A stretch of 64,000 bases of DNA, taken from NCBI RefSeq assembly GCF_014596565.1, contig NZ_NOIN01000006.1, forward strand, positions 367,861-431,860, in the 5' to 3' direction. The notes beneath the pieces are model-generated. The model did no database searches. It was not told the DNA's origin and worked only from the letters and a program-made list of their open reading frames with translations. Source of the stretch: Pseudomonas sp. PSB18. GTDB taxonomy: Bacteria > Pseudomonadota > Gammaproteobacteria > Pseudomonadales > Pseudomonadaceae. The position numbers and the translations under genes were made by a program. Shown here piece after piece: positions 29,798 through 38,316 of the stretch (positions within the stretch are counted from its first letter, which is position 1; the number at the start of each line of letters is the position of its first letter).

Positions 29798-31117
29798 CTA
29801 CAGCACCATCGCCGCCACCCAACCAAACGCCAGCAACGGCAGGTTGTAGTGGATGAAGGTCGGGACCACGGTGTCCCAGATATGGTGGTGCTGGCCGTCG
29901 ATATTCAGGCCGGAGGTCGGACCGAGGGTCGAGTCCGAGGCGGGCGAGCCCGCATCGCCCAGGGCGCCGGCGGTGCCGACGATGCACACGATCGCCAGCG
30001 GGCTGAAGCCCAACTGCAGGCACAGCGGCACGAAAATCGTCGCCAGGATCGGTACGGTGGAGAACGACGAGCCGATGCCCATGGTCACCAACAAGCCCAC
30101 CAGCAACATCATCAGCACACCGATGCCCTTGCTGTGGCCGATCCACGCTGCCGAGGTTTCCACCAGGCTCTGGACTTCACCGGTGGCTTTCATCACCTCG
30201 GCAAACCCCGAAGCGGCGATCATGATGAAGCCGATCATCGCCATCATTTTCATGCCTTCGGTGAACAGGTCGTCGGTCTCGCGCCAACGCACCACCCCCG
30301 ACAGCGAGAAAATCAGGAAGCCGACCAGGGCGCCGATGATCATCGAATCCACCAGCAACTGAATCGCGAACGCCGCCGCCACGGCGAGCCCCGCCACCAT
30401 CAGGCTCATCGGGTTGTAACACACCGCCACCTGCTCGACCCGGGCGATCTTCTTCAGGTCGTAGACACGCTTCTTGCGGTAGCTGAACAACGACAGCAGC
30501 AAGCCGAACACCATGCCCAGCGCCGGGATGCCCATGGCGTGGGTGACGTTGATACCGCTGACATCCACGCCGCTGCGGGCGATGTTGGCGAGCAGGATCT
30601 CATTGAGAAAGATATTGCCGAACCCCACGGGCAGGAACATGTAAGGGGTGATCAGACCGAAAGTCATGACGCAGGCGATCAGCCGGCGATCCAGTTGCAG
30701 CTTGGTCAGCACGTAGAGCAGCGGCGGCACCAGCAGCGGAATGAAGGCGATGTGGATCGGCAGGATATTCTGGGACGCGATAGCAACCGCTCCCAGCAAG
30801 CCGATCAGCACCCACTTGATGCCGGAGCCACCCACGGCGTCCTGGCGATCCACCAGGGCCAGGGCCTTGTCGGCCAGGGCGTGGGCCATGCCGGACTTGG
30901 CGATCGCCACCGCGAAAGCGCCGAGCAAGGCGTAGGACAATGCCACTGTCGCACCGCCACCCAAGCCCGCGTTGAACGCCTTGAGCGTCGCCTCGATGCC
31001 CAGTCCGCCGGTCAGGCCACCCACCAACGCGCCGATAATCAGCGCGATCACCACATGCACGCGGGACAGGCTGAGCACCAGCATGATGCCAACCGCGGCA
31101 ATTACTGCATTTATCAT
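29798..31117 (-). CDS. Na+/H+ antiporter-family (NhaC superfamily, YuiF-like) transporter
   Basis: 439 residues with about 11-12 membrane segments and the family motif ASQNILPIHIAFIPLLVPPL; near the C terminus are GTAGALGDAGSPASDSTLG and TVVPTFIHYNLPLL, typical of the group. GAGGTAACG precedes ATG at 31117, so the N terminus is MINAVIAAVGIM. Members are annotated as sodium:proton antiporters or amino acid/carboxylate transporters. Pairing with the chemoreceptor downstream suggests that both handle the same nutrient, which is inference. Confidence 0.85.
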   Translation of the reverse strand: MINAVIAAVGIMLVLSLSRVHVVIALIIGALVGGLTGGLGIEATLKAFNAGLGGGATVALSYALLGAFAVAIAKSGMAHALADKALALVDRQDAVGGSGIKWVLIGLLGAVAIASQNILPIHIAFIPLLVPPLLYVLTKLQLDRRLIACVMTFGLITPYMFLPVGFGNIFLNEILLANIARSGVDVSGINVTHAMGIPALGMVFGLLLSLFSYRKKRVYDLKKIARVEQVAVCYNPMSLMVAGLAVAAAFAIQLLVDSMIIGALVGFLIFSLSGVVRWRETDDLFTEGMKMMAMIGFIMIAASGFAEVMKATGEVQSLVETSAAWIGHSKGIGVLMMLLVGLLVTMGIGSSFSTVPILATIFVPLCLQLGFSPLAIVCIVGTAGALGDAGSPASDSTLGPTSGLNIDGQHHHIWDTVVPTFIHYNLPLLAFGWVAAMVL

Positions 31118-31246
31118 CGTTACCTCAAGGCACAGCGGTGGAAAGCCACCGGAAAAAAGGCGGGGACTTTGCAGCAAGCGGCGCCAAGCTGCAAGGGCCG
31201 TGCGGCGGGTTTCGGGGTGTTTTCAATATTCAAAATCACCGCACCC

Positions 31247-31341
31247 CCCTGTGGGAGCGAGCCTGCTCGCGATGGCGTCGGGTCAGTCACCTTGATGCAA
31301 TCTGATACACCGCCATCGCGAGCAGGCTCGCTCCCACAGGG
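31247..31341. repeat. REP doublet (inverted pair)
   Basis: Full-length inverted pair whose inner spacer, including GGTCAGTCA and GCAATCTGATAC, is nearly the same as in the pair at 34052. Confidence 0.9.
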
Positions 31342-31354
31342 GAATTCGGTGCGA

Positions 31355-32668
31355 TCAGCGCCGGGGCAGTTCGATCAGGACTTTCAGCCCGCCCCACTCG
31401 CTGTCGTGCAGGGTCAGCGTCCCGCCCCAGGTGTCGACGATGTCCCGCACGATACCAAGCCCCAGGCCATGGCCGTCGGTCTGCTCGTCCAGGCGCGTGC
31501 CCCGGCTGAAGACCTGGTCGCGCCGCTCCTCGGGAATGCCCGGGCCGTCGTCTTCCACCGCCAGGATGAATGCCTCGGCCGTCTCGACCACGGTCAAGCG
31601 CACTTCGGCATCCGCCCACTTGCAGGCGTTGTCCAGCAGGTTGCCCAGCAGCTCCAGCAGGTCTTCGCGGTCCCAGGGCAGGTGCTGACCTGGCGAGGCA
31701 ACGTAGCTCAGGTGCAGATGCTCGCCATGGATCATGTTCAGCGTCGCCAGCAACCCCGGCAGTTCCGCATCGCAGTCCAGCTGCGCGCCGGGCAAGGCAT
31801 CGCCGGCCAGTCGGGCACGGTTGAGCTCGCGGTTCAGGCGCTGTCGCACCTGCTCCAGTTGGTCGAGCAGCAGTTTGCGCAGCTCGGGGTATGGGTCGAG
31901 TTTTTCGTTCGAGGCCAGGCTCTGCAACACCGCCAGCGGGGTTTTCAGGGCGTGGCCCAGGTTGCCCAGGGCGTTGCGCGAGCGCTTGAGACTGTCTTCG
32001 GTGTGGGCCAGCAGATGGTTGATCTGCGCGACCAGCGGTTCCAGCTCGAGGGGCACCTGTTCGTCGAGTTGCGAGCGTTGTCCGCGCTGCAGTTGCGCGA
32101 TCTGTTCCCGGGCTTTCTCCAGCGGACGCAAGGCGCGGCGCACCGTGAACCGTTGCAACAACAGAATCAGCAACAGCCCCGCCAGGCCGAGGCCGAGGCC
32201 GATCTGCTGCATGCGCAGGAAACTGTCGCGCACGGGCGTGTAGTCCTGGGCCACGCTGATGGAAATCGCCTGGCCCAGGCGCCGATAGTCGGTGCGCAAT
32301 ACCAGCAGTTGCTGGCCTTCAGGCCCCAGTTGCAGGTTGGCGTGCAGGCCTGGATGGTCGAGCCGGGGCAGTTCCTGGTCCCACAGGGAACGGGAACGCC
32401 AGTGCACGTCGGCAAAATCGATGCGGAAATAATGCCCGGAGAACGGCCGCAGATAGGCCGGCGACAAACGCCGCTCATCCAGTTGCAGCCCCTGGGGACC
32501 ACGCACCAGGGCCACCAGCAGGCTTTCGCTGTCGTTGCGCAACCCGGCTTCCAGATAGCGCTGCAACCCCAGCTCGAACAGCCACAGGCTGGTCTGCGCC
32601 AGGACCAGGCCGACCACCACCATCACACCGATCAGGCCCAGGCTCAGCCGTCGCTGGATGGACCTCAC
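31355..32668 (-). CDS. Sensor histidine kinase, PhoQ/BqsS/CarS-like
   Basis: 437 residues: membrane helix at about 8-30, periplasmic domain of roughly 125 residues, second helix (GLGLGLAGLLLILLLQ), HAMP linker, H box GHALKTPLAVL, N box NLLDNACKWA, and G boxes DDGPGIP and GHGLGLGIV. The start is GTG, overlapping the response regulator stop by four bases (GTGA), so the two are translationally coupled. Gene order PepSY-PepSY-regulator-kinase matches bqsPQRS/carRS of P. aeruginosa, but the RExxE iron(II) motif reported for BqsS is not seen in the periplasmic domain. Confidence 0.9.
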   Translation of the reverse strand: MRSIQRRLSLGLIGVMVVVGLVLAQTSLWLFELGLQRYLEAGLRNDSESLLVALVRGPQGLQLDERRLSPAYLRPFSGHYFRIDFADVHWRSRSLWDQELPRLDHPGLHANLQLGPEGQQLLVLRTDYRRLGQAISISVAQDYTPVRDSFLRMQQIGLGLGLAGLLLILLLQRFTVRRALRPLEKAREQIAQLQRGQRSQLDEQVPLELEPLVAQINHLLAHTEDSLKRSRNALGNLGHALKTPLAVLQSLASNEKLDPYPELRKLLLDQLEQVRQRLNRELNRARLAGDALPGAQLDCDAELPGLLATLNMIHGEHLHLSYVASPGQHLPWDREDLLELLGNLLDNACKWADAEVRLTVVETAEAFILAVEDDGPGIPEERRDQVFSRGTRLDEQTDGHGLGLGIVRDIVDTWGGTLTLHDSEWGGLKVLIELPRR

Positions 32669-33333
32669 TGGGCCTGTCCGCCGAACAGATAACCCTGGCC
32701 GCGACGGGTTTCGATCACGCTGCGTCCCAGCTTGCGTCGCAGGTGATTGACGTGGACTTCCAGCACATTGGAATCACGCTCGGTTTCACCATCGTACAAA
32801 TGTTCGGCGAGATGGCTCTTGGAAAGGATCTGCTCGGGGTGAAGCATGAAATAGCGCAGCAGGCGAAACTCAGCGGCGGTCAGTTGGATGTCGGCGCCGT
32901 CGCGAACCACGCACTGGCGCCCTTCATCCAGATGCAGCCCGGCGGCCTGGAGCGTCGGCTGGTTGGCCTGGCCGTGGGAGCGGCGCAGCAACGCCTGGAT
33001 CCGCAGGTGCAGTTCCTCGGGATGAAACGGCTTGGTCAGGTAATCGTCGGCACCGGCCTTGAGGCCCTCGATGCGTTCGGCCCAGGAACCGCGGGCGGTG
33101 AGGATCAGCACCGGGGTGCTCAGGCCACCGGCGCGCCATTGGGCCAGCACCTCGAGCCCCGGTACACCTGGCAGGCCAAGGTCAAGGATGATCAGGTCAT
33201 AGGGTTCGCTGCTGCCCTGATACACCGCGTCACGACCGTCGGCGAGCCAGTCGACGGCATAGCCTTGTCTTGTCAGCCCGGCCATCAACTCATCGGCCAG
33301 GGGAACGTGATCTTCCACCAGTAGCAGGCGCAT
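32665..33333 (-). CDS. OmpR-family response regulator (BqsR/CarR-like)
   Basis: 222 residues: receiver domain with acidic pocket VEDH, phosphoacceptor Asp in LIILDLGLPG, and Lys in YLTKPF, then a winged helix DNA-binding domain ending in the REV-like VLEVHVNHLRRKLG. The gene overlaps the upstream PepSY stop by one base and the kinase start by four, a tightly coupled operon. Orthology to the calcium/iron(II)-responsive BqsR/CarR is likely from gene order. Confidence 0.94.
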   Translation of the reverse strand: MRLLLVEDHVPLADELMAGLTRQGYAVDWLADGRDAVYQGSSEPYDLIILDLGLPGVPGLEVLAQWRAGGLSTPVLILTARGSWAERIEGLKAGADDYLTKPFHPEELHLRIQALLRRSHGQANQPTLQAAGLHLDEGRQCVVRDGADIQLTAAEFRLLRYFMLHPEQILSKSHLAEHLYDGETERDSNVLEVHVNHLRRKLGRSVIETRRGQGYLFGGQAQ

Positions 33334-33644
33334 CAGTCTTCCTTATCTTTGAGCAAGCGGCCGGATGTGGCCTCCAGGTCCAATTCGCGCACAACGCCGT
33401 CGGTATCCAGCAGCTCGACCTCATAAATATAGACCCCGTGTTTCTCTTCCAGCTCGGCCTCCAGCAACTTGGCGCCGGGGTGCAGATCCAGCGCCTGTTG
33501 CAGCAACTGTTCCAGCGGCAGTATCACGCCCCGCTGGCGCAGTTGCAGGGCCTCGTCCTGGTCCAGGTCCCGTGCCATGACCACCGAACAAAACGCCAGC
33601 AGCACCAGCGGCCATCGACCGCGGGCGCAGAGATTAAGCTTCAT
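33333..33644 (-). CDS. Periplasmic PepSY-domain protein (BqsQ/BqsP-like)
   Basis: 103 residues: Lys/Arg-containing signal peptide (MKLNLCARGRWPLVLLAFCS) and one PepSY domain with HPGAKLLEAELEEKHGVYIYEVEL and a C-terminal LKDKED. It follows a second PepSY gene with a one-base overlap and precedes the regulator with a one-base overlap. In P. aeruginosa such proteins are induced by the linked two-component system; a binding role in the periplasm is inference. Confidence 0.9.
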   Translation of the reverse strand: MKLNLCARGRWPLVLLAFCSVVMARDLDQDEALQLRQRGVILPLEQLLQQALDLHPGAKLLEAELEEKHGVYIYEVELLDTDGVVRELDLEATSGRLLKDKED

Positions 33645-33952
33645 TAAGTATCCTGATGATTCTTGAGCACCTTGCCGGTAACGGCGTCCAATTCCATATC
33701 CCATTCAACGCCCTGGGGATCGCGTAGCTCCACCTGATAGATGAACTTGCCGTACTTTTCTTCCAGCTCGGTATCGGTCAAGGTGGCGCCGGGGTGTCTG
33801 GCCAAGGCGACGGCATTGAGTTTTTCAAAGGATTGAATGGTACCAGCGTCTTGCAGTTTTCGGGATTCGTCGGGGCCGAGGTCCCGTGCGTGGGCAAGGC
33901 TGGCGCCCAGGGTCATGAGCGTTGCGATGAAAAAGGCAGTCAGGCGGTTCAA
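33644..33952 (-). CDS. Periplasmic PepSY-domain protein, first gene of the operon
   Basis: 102 residues: signal peptide MNRLTAFFIATLMTLGASLA with likely cleavage after AHA, then a PepSY domain (HPGATLTDTELEEKYGKFIY). It begins with TTG, preceded at ideal spacing by AAGGAGATAACCC, so the rare start is well supported. About half its residues match the next PepSY protein in register, indicating tandem duplication. Confidence 0.88.
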   Translation of the reverse strand: MNRLTAFFIATLMTLGASLAHARDLGPDESRKLQDAGTIQSFEKLNAVALARHPGATLTDTELEEKYGKFIYQVELRDPQGVEWDMELDAVTGKVLKNHQDT

Positions 33953-34051
33953 GGGTTATCTCCTTTTTATAATCGTCACCGGGCGACTGTAGCCGGGTGA
34001 ACTTAACTGAAACTGAATTGCCATCATGGAACACAGATCAACGACCGGGCC

Positions 34052-34143
34052 CCGTGGGAGCGAGCCTGATCGCGATGGCGGTGGGTCAGTCATTTTATTG
34101 CAATCTGATACGCCGCCATCGCGAGCAGGCTCGCTCCCACAGG
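34052..34143. repeat. REP doublet (inverted pair)
   Basis: Inverted REP pair upstream of the patatin gene; the left arm carries one change (GAGCCTGATCGC). The spacer is nearly the same as in the pair at 31247. Confidence 0.9.
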
Positions 34144-34191
34144 GATTTTGTGTCGCTATAATCCGTTGCCTGCCCACGCCAAGAGACCGGT

Positions 34192-35271
34192 ATGACTGCC
34201 ATCCACATCAAGTTTCCCGCCCTCACCCTCAAGGCCGGCCCCCGGGCACTGGCGCGGATTCGCGAAGCCGGTCTCAAGGCGGTCGACGTCGGCATCCTGC
34301 CGGGTGCCGCCGGTGGTCCCAAGGCCCTGGGCATCCAGGGGCTGGACCTGGCGCTGTTTGGCGAATGGCTGCCCGCCGCTCCCCGTGAGCGTTCGTTGAT
34401 CGGAGCTTCCGTGGGCTCCTGGCGCTTCGCCAGCGCCTGCCTGCCGGATGCCGCCGAAGGCATCCGACGCCTGGGCACCTTGTACAACGGGCAAAGTTTC
34501 GCCAAAGGCGTGACCATGGCCGGGGTCAGCCAGAGTTCGCAACGCATGCTCAACGACCTGCTCGAAGGCCGCGACGCGACGATCCTCTCCAACCCCCATT
34601 ACCGGCTCAACATCATGGTCGTCAAAAGTCACGGCTTGCTCGCGCAGGATCATCGCGGACGGCTGGGCCTGGGCCTGTCTTCGGTCATTGCCGACAACCT
34701 GCGAGGCCGTGCGCGGCTGTCGCGGCATTTCGAACGGCTGATCATCCACGACCCGCGCCTGGCACCGCCGCTGCATCCCTTGAACGATTTCCCGTCACGT
34801 TTCGTGCCGCTTGCGGCCGGCAATCTGCGCCAGGCGCTGCTGGCCTCGGGCTCGATCCCGATGGTGATGGAGGGCGTGCGGGACCTGCCAGGAGCCGGTG
34901 CCGGCACCTATCGCGATGGCGGCTTGCTGGACTATCACCTCGACTTGCCCTACAGCGGCGAAGACATTGTGCTGTATCCCCATTTCACCGACCGGGTCAT
35001 CCCCGGCTGGTTCGACAAAAGCTTGCCATGGCGTCGGGGTAACATTGAGCGCCTGCAAGATGTCCTGTTGGTGGCGCCGTCCCGTGAGTACCTGGCTCGC
35101 CTGCCCTACGGCAAGCTGCCAGACCGGAACGACTTCAAGCGTTTCATGGGCGATGACGCGAGCCGCCGCACCTACTGGCAGACGGCGATGGACGAGAGCC
35201 GCCGCCTGGGCGATGAATTCCTCGAGTTGGCGGCCAACGGTGGGCTGGGCGAGCGTTTGCTGACCCTTTAG
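34192..35271 (+). CDS. Patatin-like phospholipase
   Basis: 359 residues. Glycine-rich oxyanion motif GILPGAAGGPKALG, nucleophile motif GASVGSW (Ser73) and catalytic dyad Asp in YRDGGLLDYH are all present, so a Ser-Asp lipid acyl hydrolase is expected. No signal peptide was seen, so it probably acts inside the cell. Ends about 80 bases before queD, same strand. Confidence 0.9.
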   Translation: MTAIHIKFPALTLKAGPRALARIREAGLKAVDVGILPGAAGGPKALGIQGLDLALFGEWLPAAPRERSLIGASVGSWRFASACLPDAAEGIRRLGTLYNGQSFAKGVTMAGVSQSSQRMLNDLLEGRDATILSNPHYRLNIMVVKSHGLLAQDHRGRLGLGLSSVIADNLRGRARLSRHFERLIIHDPRLAPPLHPLNDFPSRFVPLAAGNLRQALLASGSIPMVMEGVRDLPGAGAGTYRDGGLLDYHLDLPYSGEDIVLYPHFTDRVIPGWFDKSLPWRRGNIERLQDVLLVAPSREYLARLPYGKLPDRNDFKRFMGDDASRRTYWQTAMDESRRLGDEFLELAANGGLGERLLTL

Positions 35272-35354
35272 TCAGCATGAGCGCGCAACGCCGGAGCCAA
35301 ACTGATAAACTCCGCCGCCTGCCTCGCGACCGCTACCATAAAGAGCCTGAACCT

Positions 35355-35711
35355 GTGGAAATCTTCAAAGAATTCACCTTCGAATCCGCCCACCGCCTGC
35401 CCCACGTGCCGGACGGCCACAAGTGCGGCCGTCTGCACGGCCACTCGTTCAAGGTGGCGATTCACCTGAGCGGCGACATCGATCCGCACACCGGCTGGAT
35501 TCGTGACTTCTCGGAAATCAAGGCGATCTTCAAGCCGCTCTACGAGCGCCTGGACCACAATTACCTCAACGACATCCCTGGCCTGGAAAACCCCACCAGC
35601 GAAGTCCTCGCCAAGTGGATCTGGAACGAGCTCAAGCCGTTGCTGCCGGAGCTCAGCGCCATCCGCATCCATGAGACGTGCACCAGCGGTTGCATCTATC
35701 ACGGCGAGTAA
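35355..35711 (+). CDS. queD: 6-carboxy-5,6,7,8-tetrahydropterin synthase QueD
   Basis: Converts dihydroneopterin triphosphate to carboxytetrahydropterin in queuosine synthesis. 118 residues from a GTG start: zinc histidines in FESAHRLPH and GRLHGHSF, catalytic Cys in HKCGRLHGH. GTG at 35355 is chosen because homologues begin with (M/V)E-FKEFTFE; the longer in-frame reading from 35277 overlaps the patatin end region and has a non-homologous Arg-rich N terminus. Confidence 0.93.
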   Translation: MEIFKEFTFESAHRLPHVPDGHKCGRLHGHSFKVAIHLSGDIDPHTGWIRDFSEIKAIFKPLYERLDHNYLNDIPGLENPTSEVLAKWIWNELKPLLPELSAIRIHETCTSGCIYHGE

Positions 35712-35757
35712 CCCGCGGCCCCAATCTTGAAAACAGCTTCTATGGCAGGGGGATTAT

Positions 35758-35878
35758 CTGTGGCGAGGGGATTCATCCCCGCTGGGCTGCGAAGCAGCCC
35801 CAATTTCCAGCATCAATTCGCTTCGTATCTTTGGGGCGCGCTGCGCACGCCAGCGGGGATAAATCCCCTCGCCACAGG
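35758..35878. repeat. REP doublet of the GTGGCGAGGGGATT family
   Basis: Outer inverted arms TGTGGCGAGGGGATTCATCCCC and the inverse with AAATCCCC; an inner smaller dyad (GGGCTGCGAAGCAGCCC) gives a branched fold. A different family from the GAGCAGGCTCGC type. Confidence 0.88.
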
Positions 35879-35949
35879 TGTGTGTTCCCCAGGGAAACTG
35901 CAATGGCCTATGCTCTATCCCCTGAACCCTCTTCAGTGGAGCATCGACC

Positions 35950-36780
35950 ATGACCGACTGGCCGCTGGATCAGGCATACACCTTCAACGGACACGCCATT
36001 CGCTACGCCATCCACGGTGACGGCCCGCCATTGGTATTCGTCCATGGCACGCCCTTTTCCTCATACGTGTGGCATCGCATCGCCCCGCTCTTGAGCGCCA
36101 CCCACCGGGTGCATTATTTTGACCTGTTGGGTTATGGCCAATCGGCGCAACCCGATGCCGATGTCTCCCTCGGCGTACAGAACCATCTGTTCGCGCAACT
36201 GCTGGAGCACTGGGGCCTGGATTGCCCCGATGTGGTGGCCCACGACTTTGGCGGCGCCACCGTTCTGCGCACGCACCTGCTCAATGGCAAAAACTACCGC
36301 AGCCTGACGCTGATCGACCCGGTGGCGCTGTCACCCTGGGGCTCACCCTTCGTCCAGCATGTGCGACAGCACGAAGCAGCCTTCAGCCGGCTGCCCGACT
36401 ACATTCAGCGCGCCATTGTGCCGACGTATATCCGCGGCGCGATCAAGCGGGAGATCCCGGACGCAGAACTGGCGCCCTACGTGCAGCCGTGGCTCGGCGA
36501 GACGGGCCAGGCCGCGTTCTATCGACAGATTGCGCAAATGGACGAGCGTTACACCCGCGAGGCAGAAGGCCTGTATTCGAGCGTGCGCTGCCCGACGCAG
36601 ATATTGTGGGGCGAGGATGACCAATGGATCCCCATCGAACGCGGCCGGGCGCTGCATTCATTGATTCCAGGCGCGCAATTCCATCCGGTGCCGAACGCCG
36701 GGCATCTGGTCCAGGAAGATGCGCCGGAAGCCATTGTGGCGGCGGTATTACGATTCCTGCCACTGCCCCGCCCTCTCTGA
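35950..36780 (+). CDS. Alpha/beta hydrolase, haloalkane dehalogenase-like
   Basis: 276 residues: oxyanion motif VHGTPFSSYVW, nucleophile Asp99 in VVAHDFGGATV (Asp rather than Ser, as in haloalkane dehalogenases and epoxide hydrolases), acid in LWGEDDQWIP, and His in PNAGHLVQED. The true substrate is unknown. Flanked by REP pairs on both sides with no operon partner. Confidence 0.88.
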   Translation: MTDWPLDQAYTFNGHAIRYAIHGDGPPLVFVHGTPFSSYVWHRIAPLLSATHRVHYFDLLGYGQSAQPDADVSLGVQNHLFAQLLEHWGLDCPDVVAHDFGGATVLRTHLLNGKNYRSLTLIDPVALSPWGSPFVQHVRQHEAAFSRLPDYIQRAIVPTYIRGAIKREIPDAELAPYVQPWLGETGQAAFYRQIAQMDERYTREAEGLYSSVRCPTQILWGEDDQWIPIERGRALHSLIPGAQFHPVPNAGHLVQEDAPEAIVAAVLRFLPLPRPL

Positions 36781-36791
36781 GTATTCCAATC

Positions 36792-36873
36792 CCCTGCTCG
36801 CGATGACGGCCTATCCGTTGAAACGGATGTGACTGATCCGGCGCCATCGCGAGCAGGCTCGCTCCCACAGGGG
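36792..36873. repeat. REP doublet with a truncated left arm
   Basis: The right arm is complete; the left arm keeps only CCTGCTCGCGATGACGG, so half of the palindrome has been lost. Confidence 0.8.
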
Positions 36874-37030
36874 AATGAGAACCGTGTTCCAACTTGAATC
36901 ATCGCTGCACCACTTTCACTCCGCGCCCGCCCCCACTTCCCCGGATTGTCTATAAATAACCTCGCGATCATTCGTTTGGCACGACCGCTGCACGCTTGCG
37001 ACATCTCCCCTTCTGCGCAAGGACCGCCAC

Positions 37031-38302
37031 ATGACTCAGAACGATCCGGGCAACGACTACCCACTGAGCGAAGTCCCGATGCATGCCCGCAAGGGCCTGG
37101 CCTCCACGGCCATGGTGCTGCTGGGTTTCACCTTTTTCACCGCCACGATGTTTGCTGGCGGCAAGTTGGGCGTCGCGTTCGGTTTTGCCGAGATGCTCAC
37201 TGTGATTGTGATCGGCAACCTGCTGCTGGGGCTCTACGCCGCGGGGTTGGGTTACATCGCATTCAAGAGTGGGCTCAATTCGGTGCTGATGGGCCGCTTC
37301 TGTTTTGGCGAGGTCGGCAGCAAGCTCAGCGACCTGATCCTGGGTTTCACCCAGATCGGCTGGTACGCCTGGGGCACGGCGACCGCCGCGGTGGTGCTGG
37401 GTAAATACTTCGGGTTGAGCGAAGGCGCCGTGCTGGGACTGATGGTGCTGTTCGGCCTGGGGTTCTGCGCCACGGCCTACGTCGGTTATCGCGGGTTGGA
37501 AATTCTCTCGTACATCGCCGTGCCAGCCATGATGTTGCTGCTGATGCTGTCGATGTGGGTAGCGACGGTGAAAGTCGGTGGCTTCGACGGCTTGCTGGCC
37601 GTGGTGCCCACAGGCAGCCTCGATGGGTCCACCGCTATCACGCTGGTGTTCGGCACCTTCGTCAGCGGCGCGACCCAGGCGACCAACTGGACCCGGTTTT
37701 CCCGCTCGGCGAAAGTCGCAGTGCTGGCGAGCCTGATCGGTTTCTTCCTCGGCAATGGCCTGATGGTGTTGATTGGTGCTTACGGGGCCATCGTCTACCA
37801 ACAGCCGGACGTGGTCGAAGTGCTGCTGTTGCAGGGCTTCGCCATGGCGGCGATGGCGATGCTGCTGCTCAACATCTGGAGCACCCAGGACAACACCATC
37901 TACAACTTCGCCGTGGCCGGTTGCAACCTGCTGCGCACCCGGCGACGCAAGGCCGTCACCCTGGGCGGCGCCATGATCGGCACTCTGCTGGCGCTGCTGG
38001 GCATGTACGACATGCTGGTGCCGTACCTGATCCTGCTGGGTACGGTGATCCCGCCCATTGGCGGCGTGATCATGGCCGATTTCTTCTTCCGCTGGCGCGG
38101 GCGCTATCCACGCCTGGCCGATGTACGGCTGCCCGCCTTCAACTGGCCGGGGTTGCTGGCTTATGGCCTCGGCACCGTCGCGGCCTTCAATTCGCCCTGG
38201 GTGGCACCGCTGGTAGGAATCGCCACTGGCGCGCTAACGTATGTGCTATTGATCGGCGTCATGGGTACCCGGACCACCGACGCGCCACTCCAAGACCTAT
38301 AA
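37031..38302 (+). CDS. codB: Cytosine permease
   Basis: NCS1-family importer, 423 residues with about 12 membrane helices. Recognisable are the N-terminal GFTFFTATMFAGGKLG segment, the central GATQATNWTRFSR, and IWSTQDNTIYNFAVAG, which marks the CodB branch. AAGGACCGCCAC precedes the start. It ends 14 bases before codA, forming a codBA operon for cytosine uptake and salvage. A TATAAA at 36951 could be a -10 element but lacks a clear -35. Confidence 0.95.
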   Translation: MTQNDPGNDYPLSEVPMHARKGLASTAMVLLGFTFFTATMFAGGKLGVAFGFAEMLTVIVIGNLLLGLYAAGLGYIAFKSGLNSVLMGRFCFGEVGSKLSDLILGFTQIGWYAWGTATAAVVLGKYFGLSEGAVLGLMVLFGLGFCATAYVGYRGLEILSYIAVPAMMLLLMLSMWVATVKVGGFDGLLAVVPTGSLDGSTAITLVFGTFVSGATQATNWTRFSRSAKVAVLASLIGFFLGNGLMVLIGAYGAIVYQQPDVVEVLLLQGFAMAAMAMLLLNIWSTQDNTIYNFAVAGCNLLRTRRRKAVTLGGAMIGTLLALLGMYDMLVPYLILLGTVIPPIGGVIMADFFFRWRGRYPRLADVRLPAFNWPGLLAYGLGTVAAFNSPWVAPLVGIATGALTYVLLIGVMGTRTTDAPLQDL

Positions 38303-38316
38303 GAAGGACTCGCCCG

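Noticed and set aside
29629..29826. N-terminal extension of the chemoreceptor
   Set aside because: Would translate a REP doublet and place 66 residues before the first membrane helix; the start at 29628 gives a normal chemoreceptor N terminus.
29474..32692. A plus-strand open reading frame of 1072 codons
   Set aside because: Antisense to the chemoreceptor, antiporter and kinase genes, rich in His/Gln/Arg, and it crosses three REP doublets.
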